From Inia geoffrensis (lineage: Eukaryota; Chordata; Mammalia; Artiodactyla; Iniidae), in contig CM070910.1 in the NCBI GenBank assembly GCA_036417435.1, positions 13,271,501-13,335,500 of the forward strand: a stretch of DNA of 64,000 nucleotides, given 5' to 3'. Below are positions 37,820 to 49,424 of this stretch, piece after piece. The first letter of the stretch is position 1; each line of letters begins with the position of its first letter. A model generated the notes under the pieces. It was not told the DNA's origin, ran no database searches, and saw only the letters and a list, made by a program, of their open reading frames with translations. The position numbers and the translations under genes were made by a program.

Positions 37820-39060
37820 TTTTTATATTAACATACCAAAGTAGAAAAGAACATTATTTCAATAGATGCAAAAATAACATTCTGTAAAAATCAACTTGTA
37901 TTCATGATTGTTTCAAAGCTCTTACCCAACATGAAATAGAAATTGCCTTCCTTAACCTGATAAAAGAATTTGCCAACCATTGCAGGAAAAATCACCTCAT
38001 GTTGAAATATAGGTGCATTCCTACTATCACTTATGATATTCAAAACTAACACAATATAACAAGAAAAAGAAATGAGATGTAACTACAAAATAAAACAGAA
38101 AGGTGTGTCATTATTTGCAGGTGATAAGTTCATCTTCAAAAAAAATAGTAATGAAAACATTTATAATACTAACATTTATTAAGCCCTTTATATACCAGCT
38201 ACTTTTCTAAGCTGTTTGTTTACATAAAATATCTTAATAAAGAGATTACTAACAAAAACTACATTCTTTACCAAAAAAAATAGATTTTTTTGGATAAAAT
38301 ATTGTAATTTTTTAAAGTCCAGCAAGCAGCTGATACATGAATAACATACACAATGTACTAATGGTCCTGTAAATATTGAACTCTAAAAAGAAAACATGGA
38401 ATTTAAAAGTCTAGTCTCAGGTATAAATGTATAAGTAGCCTAGGAACAACCAAATAAATAACATCTACATGGAGAAAACTAGAAAATATTATTAAAAGAC
38501 ATAAAAATATAAATAGATATGCAAATGTCCTAGAAGAGAGGATTCAATGTGATGTATATTTCATTTCTCTACAAATTTATCTATAAATCAATGTAATTCA
38601 AATCAACATACTAATAGGACTTTTGCTAAAAATTGACAAGCTGTTTTCAAAATGCACATGAAAAAGTAAATGTATGAAAAGCAAGAAATCAAAAAATAAA
38701 CAGCAAAATGAGAAATCAGGACTTATTTTGAAACTATGGAAACTAAACATTTTATTCCACAGGGATAGACAAATATATCAATGGAAATAATTGGAAATAA
38801 ACCAAAAAAAAGCTGCACATAAATGAAAACTTGATATATGGCAGAGGTGGCATCACAAATTAGGTCAGGTGGAAAAATAAAACAATATATGACCCCAAGT
38901 GAATTTAATAAATAAGCAAGTATTAAAACAAACCAAATAATTTAGAGCTCTCTGAAGGAAATATAGCAGAATACCTTTATAACGTCAAGAGAAGAAGGAA
39001 TTTCTTTAGATGTAGGAAGCGCAAATCACAAAACAAAATACACTACAAAAGTAATATATC
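37820..39060 (+). mobile_element. Ancient L1 ORF2 remnant
   Basis: Begins 'caatagatgcaaaaataaca' (ORF2 reverse-transcriptase region) and continues through 'attatttgcaggtgataag', 'aattgacaagctgttttcaaaatgcacatg', 'ggatagacaaatatatcaatgg' to the C-terminal 'aggaagcgcaaatca'. All frames are full of stops. A MIR3-like piece sits inside at 38,155-38,240. Confidence 0.75.
38155..38240 (-). mobile_element. MIR3-like fragment, minus strand
   Basis: 'taacatttattaagccctttatataccagctacttttctaagc' resembles the reversed MIR/MIR3 3' end (tactatgtgccaggcactgtgctaagc). It interrupts the surrounding L1. Confidence 0.5.
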
Positions 39061-39189
39061 CCACATGTGCCTCACCCCCTCTGTGAACCTCCAGCTAACT
39101 TCCCCCTCCTACGACCAAAGTTAAGTTGGCAGGACTACAAGAAGAAGGACGGCCACTTGCTATTATCTTATTTATTTTTCAAGAAATTG

Positions 39190-39600
39190 AGAGTTCAGTG
39201 TTCAATACTGCAGCATAGCCTAATCTTAACCTATTATGACTCTCAACCCACTTTAGCCACAGTTTCTACATCCCAGTTAATGACAACTCCATCCCTCAAA
39301 ATGTTCTACCTCCTTTTTTCCTTAATATCCAGCATCCAATCCTTCAGTGAATCTTATGGCTCTGCCTTCAGAAAATCTAACTTTGATAGTCATTTTCCAA
39401 GTGACCATCATTTATCACTAGGGTTATGCAGTGGTCTAAAAATTACTCTCCCTGCATCCTTATCATTCTCCTGTAGTCTGATCTCAACACAGCAATTGTG
39501 ATTCTCTTGATATGTATGCCAGAATTTCTTAACATGATGATGTCAGCAATTCAGTTGCTTTAAATCTCCCAACCAGCTCCTAAAAACCAAACAGAAAAAC
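39190..39600 (+). mobile_element. L2 LINE remnant
   Basis: Diverged L2 ORF2-end/3' UTR text ('acaactccatccctcaaaatgttctacctcc', 'agtggtctaaaaattactctccctgcatcc', 'ttgctttaaatctcccaaccagctcct'). The 144-codon frame at 39,067-39,501 overlaps this remnant and is not a gene. Confidence 0.5.
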
Positions 39601-39796
39601 CAGTATAGCTAAAGAGAAAGTAGATAACAGATCAGGAGATGGGTATATGCTGGTGACAAAGCAGCAACAGGATGTGCACAAGATTAGCAGCTGTGTGACA
39701 AGGGGGTAAGAAGTGAAAGACAATGAACCATACCTTAAGCCAAAATTATTATCTTTTTTAAGTGAGGGGGGAAGGGAATCCCTTTAGTATCCAGAC

Positions 39797-39841
39797 AAAA
39801 GTAAATCAACTATACTTCAATAAAATTAAAATAAAAAAAAA
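39797..39841 (+). mobile_element. Minimal L1 3' end
   Basis: 'aagtaaatcaactatacttcaataaaattaaaataaaaaaaa' is the last ~25 bases of a cetartiodactyl L1 plus its A-rich tail: an extremely 5'-truncated insertion. Confidence 0.75.
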
Positions 39842-40985
39842 TCACTCATAAGTGGACAACTATCAGATTGATATGAGAATTCTCCAAAGCAAAAATTTTA
39901 TTAGAAAAAGAATGTAAAAAGATTTTAAAGGAAAGACAGTGTGAGATAAGGATTTTATGTACAGCCAAACTTTTCTTCAAAATAAAAGCCACAGACAAAC
40001 AGCTGTACATTTGGGAGACCTCAAGGAATATCATTCCCATAATCACTTCGTAACAAATCTACAAAAGAATAAGCTTCAAACATTCATTGTTTGTAGAAGG
40101 TTTAGCAAGTATTTAACTTAATGGAACTAAGGTTAAAAGATGGGAATAAGGGTGAAAAAATAATATGTAGTTTTATATGTTCAAAAAAACCAATGCAGGA
40201 ATAGTGGATAATGAGATAAGCTTGCAGATTACCACATACAAATCAATTATAAGTAAAATCATATTACTTGAAGCCAACAACTAAAGTAGTAGAAGGTTAA
40301 GTATATTTAAGACGAAGTAACTAATACTTAACAGTATAGCTTAGGTTAATAAGTGAGGTAGTGGAAGCTTAAGCAATTTATGATGTAAAGATTAACAGTA
40401 AAATAACCCTACAGACTGAACTTGAAAGGTGAGGGGAAAAGAGGGGAACTAGTTTTAGTCTTGTTTGTGGTAGGAAACCAACAAATATGATTTAAAGAAA
40501 AAGATAAGTAGGAGTAATATAAAACATTAGTATACATAAAACTACTAAATCTAAGAGTCAAAACTTCCTAAATTCAAAAAGACATATCAACAGAAAAGAT
40601 CAAAAAAGACACAAAATTGACATAATTTAACTAGAAATGTTGAGCTATATAGAAAATACGTTATAAACAATATAGCAAACTGAGTCCCAAAATATCAATC
40701 ACTAAGGAAAGATAAATGAGCTGAAATCACTGATTAAAAAATTCAAGTTACTAATACAAGAAAACCCAATTCTTTGTCATACCTAAAACAATGGTTTTTG
40801 GTAAAGTTAAAAATTTAAGAAAGAACAAAGGTATGCAAGGCCATACAAAATGAGGCAGTGAACAACATTTTGAGGTGGAGTGAAATCAGAAAGTATTAAA
40901 GGAGTCAAATAAAGGTCATTTTATAGTGCTAAAAGCTATGTTTCAAAAATAGCATAACACTCACTAATATCTATCTACCAAAAAA
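39842..40985 (+). mobile_element. A-rich DNA, probably old L1
   Basis: Plus-strand A-richness and phrases such as 'aaaataaaagccacagacaaacagctg' suggest decayed L1M 5' sequence, but no block is decisive. Confidence 0.35.
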
Positions 40986-40989
40986 TATT

Positions 40990-43860
40990 ACAGTCAAAAT
41001 CTTCCAATTTACCCCAGAGGCAGCAGCTGTTCTTCTTGAAATTCATATGAATAAAATCACTTGAGTCTGGCTTCTTTTACTCAATATGCTTATAGATTTT
41101 TCACGTTGTTGTATGTCTCAATATCTTGTTCATATTTTATTACTGAGTACTGTTCTAGTCTATGAATATACCATAGTTTATTTACTCTTAGGTTGAAGGA
41201 TCTTTTTTGCAGTTTGGGACTATTATGAATAATGCTGAATAATTCAACTGTCTTGCGGACGTGCATTTCTTTTCCCTTGGGTAACTATCCAGTATAGAAC
41301 AGTTGGGTCATAGGGAATAAATATATTTAACTTTATAAAGAACTGTCAGTTTTCCAAACTGGTGGTACCATTTTATATACTAGCAATGTATGAGTCCCTA
41401 TTACTAAAAATGCTCTTGAAAATATGATAATTTCAGACTTTAAAATTTTGCCTAGTCTAGTAGTTTCATAGTGGTTTACATTGTAGTTTCCAACTGTAAA
41501 TCATCTCATTGTGGTTTCAATTTGCATTTCCCAGGCAACTAAAGACATTGAGTACATTTTCTGTACTTATTGACTATTCGTAATATTTCTTTGTGCAGAT
41601 TCTGTTCAAATAGTTTGCTCATTTTAATTGGGTTGTTCTTCTTTATTACAGATTTTTAGGAGTTTTTAATAGATTCTATATAGAAATCTATGTCAGATAT
41701 GTGTATTGTGAATATTTGCTTCGTATCTATGACTTGAATTTTCATTTTTGAACTGTGACTTTTGATGAGAAGTTTGATGACATCCAATTTATCATTTCAT
41801 TTTTCATACACAGGGTTATTAAGAAGTTTTGTAGATTCACAAAATCGTAGCAATTGTATAATTTTAGCTTTTGGAGTTATAGTCTATTTCAAATATTTTT
41901 TTCAAATATGGAGTGGAGGTCAAGATTCTTTTTTTTTTAATATGAATGTCTGGCACAATATGTTTAAAAACATTCTTTCTCCTTTTGAATTCCATTGGCG
42001 ACTCTGTTGAAATTTATTTGACTGTAAAAGTGTAGATCATTTCTGGATTCTTCATTCTGTGTCATTGACTATTGACTATTCTTAAGCAAATACCACAACG
42101 TCTTCATCTCATCTTTATAGTAAGTTTTAAATCTAAAAATGTTCCAACTTTTTCTTCTTTTTCAAGATGGGTTTGTCTAGTCTAGCTCCTTTGTATTTTC
42201 ATATGAAGTTTATAAAATTGCATTAGAAATACAATTACTTTTCCAAAAATGACTTTGTAACCTCAGACCTTGTCAAATACACTTATTAATTTAAGTAGCT
42301 TTCTTTTCATTTTCCTTAAAATTTACCATGTACACAATCCTGTCATCTGCATAGAAACGACATTGTTTCTTTCTTTCCAATCCTCATGCCTTTATATCTT
42401 GTTCATAACTTATTGCTCTAGTAGGGCCTCCAGTACAATATTGAAAAGAACTGGTAATAGTGAATTTCCTTGCCTTTTCCTGATCTTAGGAGGAAAACTT
42501 TTAATATTTCACCATTAAGCATAACATTTGCAGTAAGCTTGTCATAGAATCTCTTATCAAACTGAGGAAGTTATTTTTTTCTTCTTGGCCAGGAGGTTTG
42601 TTTTTTTTTAATGTATTTTTTTAACATCTTTATTGGAGTATAATTGCTTTACCATGGTGAGTTAGTTTCTGCTGTATAACAAAGTGAATCAGCTATACAT
42701 ATACATATATCCCCATATCTCCTCCCTCTTACGTCTCCCTCCTACCCTCCCTATCCCACCCCTCTAGGTGGTCACAAAGCACCGAGCTGACCTCCCTGTG
42801 CTATGCAGCTGCTTCCCACTAGCTATCTAGTTTACATTTGGTAGTGGATATATGTCCATGCCACTCTCTCACTTCGTCCCAGCTTACCCTTCCCCCTCTC
42901 CGTGTCCTCAAGTCCATTCTGGCTAAGAGTTTTTATCATGAACAGTGTTGCATTTTGTCAAATATTTTGTCTCAATTTATTTAGATGAGTATTTCTTTGT
43001 TCTGTTTTCTTCTGTTACTGTGGTGAATTATATCAATTGATTTTTCTAATGTTAAACCAACTTCACATTCCTGAGACAACTTTTGTGATGTGTGTATTCT
43101 TTTTATTTATTGGTAAATTAGATATATTAATAACTTTGCTGAGGATTTTTTGTTTATATTTAATGAGTGTTATTGGCATGTAATTGTATTTTTCTTAAAT
43201 ATAATTGTGGTTTTGTATCAAAGTAGGTTTACTTTAGCCAAATAAAATCCAGTTAGAAATAAAGGGAAATCTTCCTTTATTTTCTGAAAGCTTTAATACA
43301 AGTTTGGAATTGTTTGTTTCTTAAATATTTGTAAAATTCACCAGTGAAGGCATCTAGGAAGAGATTTTTATTGTGGGGAAAATTCTAATTATGAATTAAA
43401 TTTCTTCATGAATTATAGGAAGGCTCTGATTTTAAATTTCTTCTCATGTATGATTAGATATTTTGTGTCTTTCAAGGATTTTGTCCATTTCATCTAAGCT
43501 ATCAAATTCATTGGAAAAAATCATGTATTATATTCCTTCATTATCCTTTTAATTGCTGTGCATCTGAAATGCTATCTCTGCTTTCCCTCTTAATTTTGAT
43601 AATTGTGTTTTCTCTCATTTTTATTGGTAAGACTTGATGGTAGAGGTTTATCAATATTATTGATGAATTCAAATTACTTGTCCTTGCCTTTGAGGGTCTT
43701 CTCTATTGTTTGTTTTCTCTTCCTTAGATTTTCTCTCTAGACTTTATTATTTCTTTCCTTTCTACTTTTGGTTTATTTTACTCTTTTTTTTTCTAGCTTT
43801 TTAAGTAGAAGCTTATTTCATTGATTTTACAAATTTTCTTGGTCTGATAATGTTTCCTGA
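40990..43860 (-). mobile_element. Ancient L1M, 3' UTR and ORF2, minus strand
   Basis: From left to right this is the 3' UTR (tatgaataaaatcacttgagtctggcttct, ttgtggtttcaatttgcatttccc, aattgggttgttcttctttatta) and then ORF2 read backwards (aagagtttttatcatgaacagtgttg, tatatcaattgatttttctaatgttaaacc, gaggtttatcaatattattgatgaattc). Frames are short and broken. It is split at 42,596-42,920 by a younger L1 end. Confidence 0.8.
42596..42920 (-). mobile_element. Younger L1 3' end inserted in the older L1, minus strand
   Basis: Poly-T, 'aacatctttattggagtataattgctttacc', 'agtttctgctgtataacaaagtgaatcagctatacatat', 'ctccctgtgctatgcagctgcttcccactagctatc', 'catgccactctctcacttcgtccc': a reversed cetartiodactyl L1 3' UTR, 5'-truncated. 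Flanks 'ttcttggccaggag' and 'ttctggctaagag' look like a diverged target-site duplication. The host L1 resumes with 'agagtttttatcatgaa'. Confidence 0.85.
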
Positions 43861-46698
43861 CCATATCTACTGATTCCTTAGAAAAGAGAAGAGAAGTTAG
43901 GACTGAAATGCAGAAAGAACACATGCAACTTGGGACATTCTCACAATGCCTAGAACCTTAAGCACTGCAGAAAAGGTAAAAGCATGGCCAATTGACTGCA
44001 CTACAACAAGATCAGGGAGATTAACCCTTCAGTGGAAGCTAGAGGATGGGCTAATAGGGGATCATTCCAGTGTTATTAAAGTTGGTTACCCCCCTCACAC
44101 ACACTTTAGCTTCCAGACATAGGAAAAATCTCTCACTATCTGGAAAATATATCCAAAAAAGGTATAACTTAATCTCCACTATTATTTTATATACTTCTGA
44201 TATGAAATCAAATATCATGAGACATGCAAAGAAGTAAGGAAAAAGAAGCTACCACATCAAAATATTATATCTAGCAGACAAGGGCCTTGAAAATACTAAT
44301 ACAGATCAATTGTAATAAAAGATTGAAAGAATGGGCAAACATATATGGATAATCTCAGCAAATCAATGGAAACTGCAAAAAAAGATACAATGAAAATGCT
44401 GACGCTGAAAAATACAATATCTGAAATCAAAAAGACATTAGATAAGTTTAACAGCCTACTGAACCCAACAGAAAAAATTAGTAGTGAACCTAAAGACAGG
44501 CTAACTGACATAAATTATCCAAAAATAGGGGAAATAAAATAATTGAAGAAACTTAATAGAAAATCTAAGCAATGTTCATTAATCTTATATACATTAAATT
44601 GAATTTACAGAAGATTGGGGTGGGCAGGGTGAGACTAGTGGGGAGAAAAAGAGTTAAACAAATAGTGACAGAAGTTTCACAAATTTGATGGTAAAAATCA
44701 ACCCAGAGATACAACAAGCTCAGTGAAACCTAAATAAAATAAATACAAAGGAAGCTACACTTAGGCACATTATGGTCTGTTTGATTAAAACAAAAAATAA
44801 AGAGAAATTCCAGAAAGTAGCCAGAGAACAAAGACACACTGCTCATAATAACAACAACAAAAAATGACCTTCTTAATTTCTTATCATAAGCAAAAAGAGT
44901 CAGAAGACAATGAAATGCCATTTTTAAAGGCTGGAAGAAAGAAAAAAACTGTCAAAAATTCTTTATGAACAAAAGATAATCTTCGAAATATGAGACTAAA
45001 ATTGAAACATCTTTATATAAATGACAGCTGATAGACTTTATTAGAAAGCTGAACTACAAGAAATTCTTTCTATATTATACGTAACTAGTATATAATATTA
45101 ATTTATTATATACTGCAACATATTAAGAATATGTGTTGTAATTCCTAGAGAAACCACTGAAAAAATATAGAAATAAAAAAATAAAAAGCCAGTAGAGGAA
45201 AATGGCAGAGTAAGAAAAAGTGGAAATTTGCCATTTCAAAAAGTAAACAAAAAATGACAAAAATTGTCAGAATCAATATTTTCAGAACTTGGCAATTAAC
45301 CCAAGGCTTACAAAAAGCCAAGGAATACTTATTAAAGAAAAATGGCTAAATTGGAGTAAGAACAGTGAACTTTCTGACATTTTAACCTACCCTAGTATGA
45401 TTCCCACTAACCAGTTCAGTGATAGTCTTAAAAATAACACTCTTTATTCCCAGAAACAGAGGAAACAGAATAGATCTTGAGTTCTTTCAATGCCTCCTTC
45501 CCAAGGGATTGTCATAATTTGACCTGCTTGTTGTTCTCTGGAAAAACCTACTCAAACAGCGTGTTTTGTTTTTATTTTGTTTTGTTTTGTTTTTGTCTCA
45601 CCAAATAGAGATTAATGATAAAAGAAATAAACTATAAAAGGATATAAAAAATGAATTATGGAGTTGAATGTACAATAGCAGTGCAAAACTCAGCACAAAA
45701 TTTTAACAGGCAGAGGGAAGAGTTACCAAATTTGAAGATAGAACAATTGAGATTATCTGATATGTGGAAGAAAAAGAAAAAAGAATAAGGACAAGTTGAC
45801 AGAGCATTAGAAATTTTTGGAACACAATTAAGTGTATCAACATACACATAATAAGACTCCAAAAAAGAGAGGAAAGAGGCAGAAAAAAAAGATATGAAAA
45901 AATAAAGGTCATTAAAAAAAAAAAATAAATAAATAAATAAAAATAAAGGCCAACATTTTTCAAATTTGAAGAAACATTGATCTACATTACCAAGAAACTC
46001 AACAAACCCAAAGAGATTCACACCTATAACTAAAATGTCAAAAGATAAGACAGAGAAAGATTCTTCAAAGCAGCAAGAGAGAAGTGACTAATCATGCACA
46101 AGGGATCCCCAAGAAGACTGTCAGCTGATTTTTTTATCAGAAACAATGAAAGCCAGAAGGCAGTGGAGTGAGATATTAAAAATGTTGGGAAGGGAGAGAA
46201 AAATCATCAGTGGAGAATTTTATATCTGACCAAATTATCCTGTAAAAATTAAGGAGAAATTAAAACATTCCAAAATAAATAAAACCACAGTATGTAAAAA
46301 AAGGGATGGTAACTCAGATCAACATGAAGAAGTAAAGAGCACCAGTAAAGACAACTGCATAAGTCAATAGTTATAAATCTATGTTTATAGGCACACTATT
46401 TATAATTATGTAATTTGTGACAATATAGCATAAAGGAAGGGGTGGGTATAAATTACGTAGGAAAGATTTTGTATACTTTTGAAATACAATTGAAATTGAT
46501 ATTAATCTGAACTAGATTGTTGTAGTTAAGATGCTAGTGGTAATCTGCAGGACAATCACCAATAACTCAAAAACCTATAGTAAAAGAAATGAAAAACAAA
46601 TGGAAATGATACACTAGAAAGTATCTTTAACACAAGATAAAGACAGTAATGGAGAAACTAAGACACAGAAAAGACGTAAGACACATAGAAAACAAATA
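43861..46698 (+). mobile_element. Ancient L1M 5' and ORF1-side sequence, plus strand
   Basis: A-rich plus-strand text with L1M blocks such as 'agaagactgtcagctgatttttttatcagaaac', 'gccagaaggcagtggagtgagatattaaaaatg' and 'gaattttatatctgaccaaattatcctg'. Similar text near 44,890-44,990 (gtcagaagacaatgaaatgcc) suggests a second copy or an internal duplication. No frame exceeds ~65 codons on this strand. Confidence 0.65.
45898..45951 (+). repeat. A-rich tail flanked by a direct repeat
   Basis: 'aaaaataaaggtc' (45,898) and 'aaaaataaaggcc' (45,939) flank 'att', twelve A and (AAAT)n. It could be a poly-A-only retroinsertion or slippage in A-rich DNA. Confidence 0.6.
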
Positions 46699-47178
46699 TA
46701 TACAATGGAATATTACTTGGCTATAAAAAGAAATGAAATTGTGCCATTTACAGAAACGTGGATGGAACTAGAGACTGTCAGACAGAGTGAAGTAAGTCAG
46801 AAAAAGAAAAACAAATATTATATAATATCACGTATGTGGAATCTAGAAAAATGATACAGATGAACTTATTTGCAAAGCAGAAATAGAGACACAGATGTAG
46901 AGAACAAACGTATGGACACCAAGAGAGGAAGGGAGGATGGGATGAATTGGGAGATCGGGATTGATATATATACACTAATATGTATAAATAGATAACTAGT
47001 GAGAAGCTGCTGTATAGCACAGAGTACTCTAGTCAATGCTCTATGGTGGCCTAAATGGGAAGGAAATCCAAAAAAGAGGGGATATATGTATACATACAGC
47101 TGATTCACTTTGCTGTACAGCAGAAACTAACACAACATTGTAAAGCAACTATACTCCAATGAAAATTAATTTAAAAAA
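46699..47178 (+). mobile_element. 5'-truncated L1 with 12-bp target-site duplication
   Basis: Begins in the ORF2 tail ('tatacaatggaatattacttgg'), continues through 'agagactgtcagacagagtgaagtaag', 'gtatgtggaatctag', 'cactttgctgtacagcagaaac' and the terminus 'agcaactatactccaatgaaaatt', then an A-rich tail. The perfect repeat 'agaaaacaaata' at 46,687-46,698 and 47,179-47,190 is the target-site duplication. The target is the ORF2 start region of an older L1. Confidence 0.95.
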
Positions 47179-47190
47179 AGAAAACAAATA

Positions 47191-47820
47191 GTAAAATGGA
47201 AGATGTAAACCCTACCATACCTGTAATTGCTTTAAACGTAAATGCATTAAACTCTCAAATTAAATGGCAGAGGATGGCAGAATAAATTTTTTAAAATAAT
47301 CCAACTGTATGTTGTCTACAAGAAACAAAATTTTCAACATAAATAGGTTAAAAGTAAAAGGATGGAAAAATATATACTGTGGAAAGAATAACCAAAAAAA
47401 CCCCCAAAAACCCCACTGGTGTGGCTATAACATGAGAAAAATAGACTTTAAAACAAAACTTGTTACTAGAGACAAAGAAAGACATTTTATAATGATATAA
47501 TCAATACAGCAGCCTGGTTAATATAAATTAGACATTATTTTTAAGAGCTGAAAACAAAACTGAAAAATATTCAAAAAAGAGAAAGAATATAGAAAACATT
47601 CTTTTATCATAAGGCAGTAAAGACAAAATTGATAACAATACTAGTAAACAAAAAGTCTTTATCACCTATAAATTCTTTTTTCCAAGGGGAAATGGAAATT
47701 TAAATTACAATTGCTAGAAAAACATTGCATAGTATAATGTTTGGGACACCACTTCAGCAATCCTTAATATAAAATTTATAAGCTCAAATATTTAGATTAA
47801 AAATGAAAATAATATCGTTC
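47191..47820 (+). mobile_element. Ancient L1M ORF2 5' part (endonuclease region), plus strand
   Basis: 'gtaattgctttaaacgtaaatgcattaaac', 'ccaactgtatgttgtctacaagaaacaaaa', 'aaataggttaaaagtaaaaggatggaaaaat' and 'agagacaaagaaagacattttataatgat' follow the L1 ORF2 endonuclease-domain consensus. It continues the remnant on the other side of the younger L1. Frameshifted and stop-ridden. Confidence 0.8.
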
Positions 47821-48990
47821 AGATCTTCTCTATAATTGCTTACTTTTTGCTTGATGTGTCTTGGACTAAGAGAGGTTAGTTACAATTTCCTATTGTTAAT
47901 GTGGTTTCTAAAATATTTTTCTTGCATTCTCTATAATTTCTGCATTATTAAAATTAATATTGTGTTATTTGAACTTGTTATTTTGAATTTTGTTCTTCAG
48001 CTTTATAAAGCACCCTTCTTTGTTTCACAATGCATTTTAGCTTGAATTCTATTTTGTCCAATGCCAAGTTTGAGACATCCCCTTTCATTTTAATAAATTT
48101 ACTGTTACACATTTCTCATCTTCTTTTTAACGTCTCTGTTTTAGTCATATCTCTAGTATGCAATGCAGACTTTGGGTTTACTATAGTCTAACCTGAAAAT
48201 CTCTTCTAGTGATAAGTGACAATTCAATTTATATGTATTAATATGAAAATCCTTTTGGAACTCAAGTCTACGATATAATGTTGTTTTTCTATTGAGTATA
48301 CTTAATGTGTGTGGACATTAATAAAATTAGAAATATTAAAATTAGCTTCTAGCCTTTCCCTCCTTTTTGTCCTTCACCATCTAAATTCACTCATTATCTC
48401 TCTTAGTGCTTACCATCGTACTTAAGTATGGTCAGATTTCTGCTACTTAATTTGTCACTTTAAATGATATTCTTTCACTCCCTATTATTATTTAGGAAGA
48501 ATTTTGTGTGTTCACTCCTTTTTCCAACTTCTCTCCCCATTTGGCTCCACATTTTTGTCAGCTCAGGTGTTTGTACACTGTCAAGGCACACTATACATTT
48601 TATTGTTTCATTTATCACCAATTTTTTTAAGTGCTTAAATACATGGTTAAATAATTCAATGAGCTTCACTTATAATTTTGCCAAAATCTGTCTATTGATT
48701 TTTTGGTTGGCTAGATTTTCAAATTTATTTGCATAACCTTGTACAAAGGAATCTTTTGTGATTTGTAAAACTTCCTTTTGCTTTGATAGTTATTTCTGTC
48801 TTGTCATTCCTTATTTGGAGTATTTGCACATTATCCATTTTTATTCATTAATTTTGCCTCTGATTTTTTATTGATTTTCATCAGTTTTTTATTTATTTGT
48901 TTTACTTTTTAATTTATTCTGGCTCAATTATTTCTGCTTACATTTTTTAGTAATTTCTTCCTGTTTTTCTTCAGATTACTTTTTTTTCCC
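47821..48990 (-). mobile_element. Ancient L1M ORF2 remnant, minus strand
   Basis: T-rich text beginning 'ttgcttactttttgcttgatgtgtcttgg' resembles the reversed ORF2 endonuclease region. The right-hand half (48,350-48,990) is only T-rich and fits less well. Confidence 0.5.
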
Positions 48991-49424
48991 CCCTAACATT
49001 GTGGACGAGAAAATTAACATATTTGTTTTCAGCCTTTCTCAGCTCCAAGAATCCAACAAAGTTCAACTATGTAAATAGAAAGAAATACACACAAAAACTG
49101 TAGTAAAATTGTAGAAGAATAAAGAAAAAGAGAAAATCTTCAAAGAAACCAGAAAAAATAGTTGGGTAACATAAAAGAAAAACAATTAATATATTGACGA
49201 CTGACTTCTCAAGAGCAAATATGAGACAGAGGCATTTGAAATTTCTTCATTTCCACACCTAAACACGACCCTAAAGAAATATGTGCTCACACAAATCAGG
49301 GAATATTTATAAGAATATTCATATCAGCAATGTTTTTAATAGCCTCCAACTTAAAAATACAGCTGACCCTGTTTATCCACAGTTACATATCTACAGTTGA
49401 TTGGCTCTGTGAGTGCAAATTTTA

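Noticed and set aside
39067..39501. 144-codon frame
   Set aside because: Overlaps an L2 remnant and has no recognised domain.
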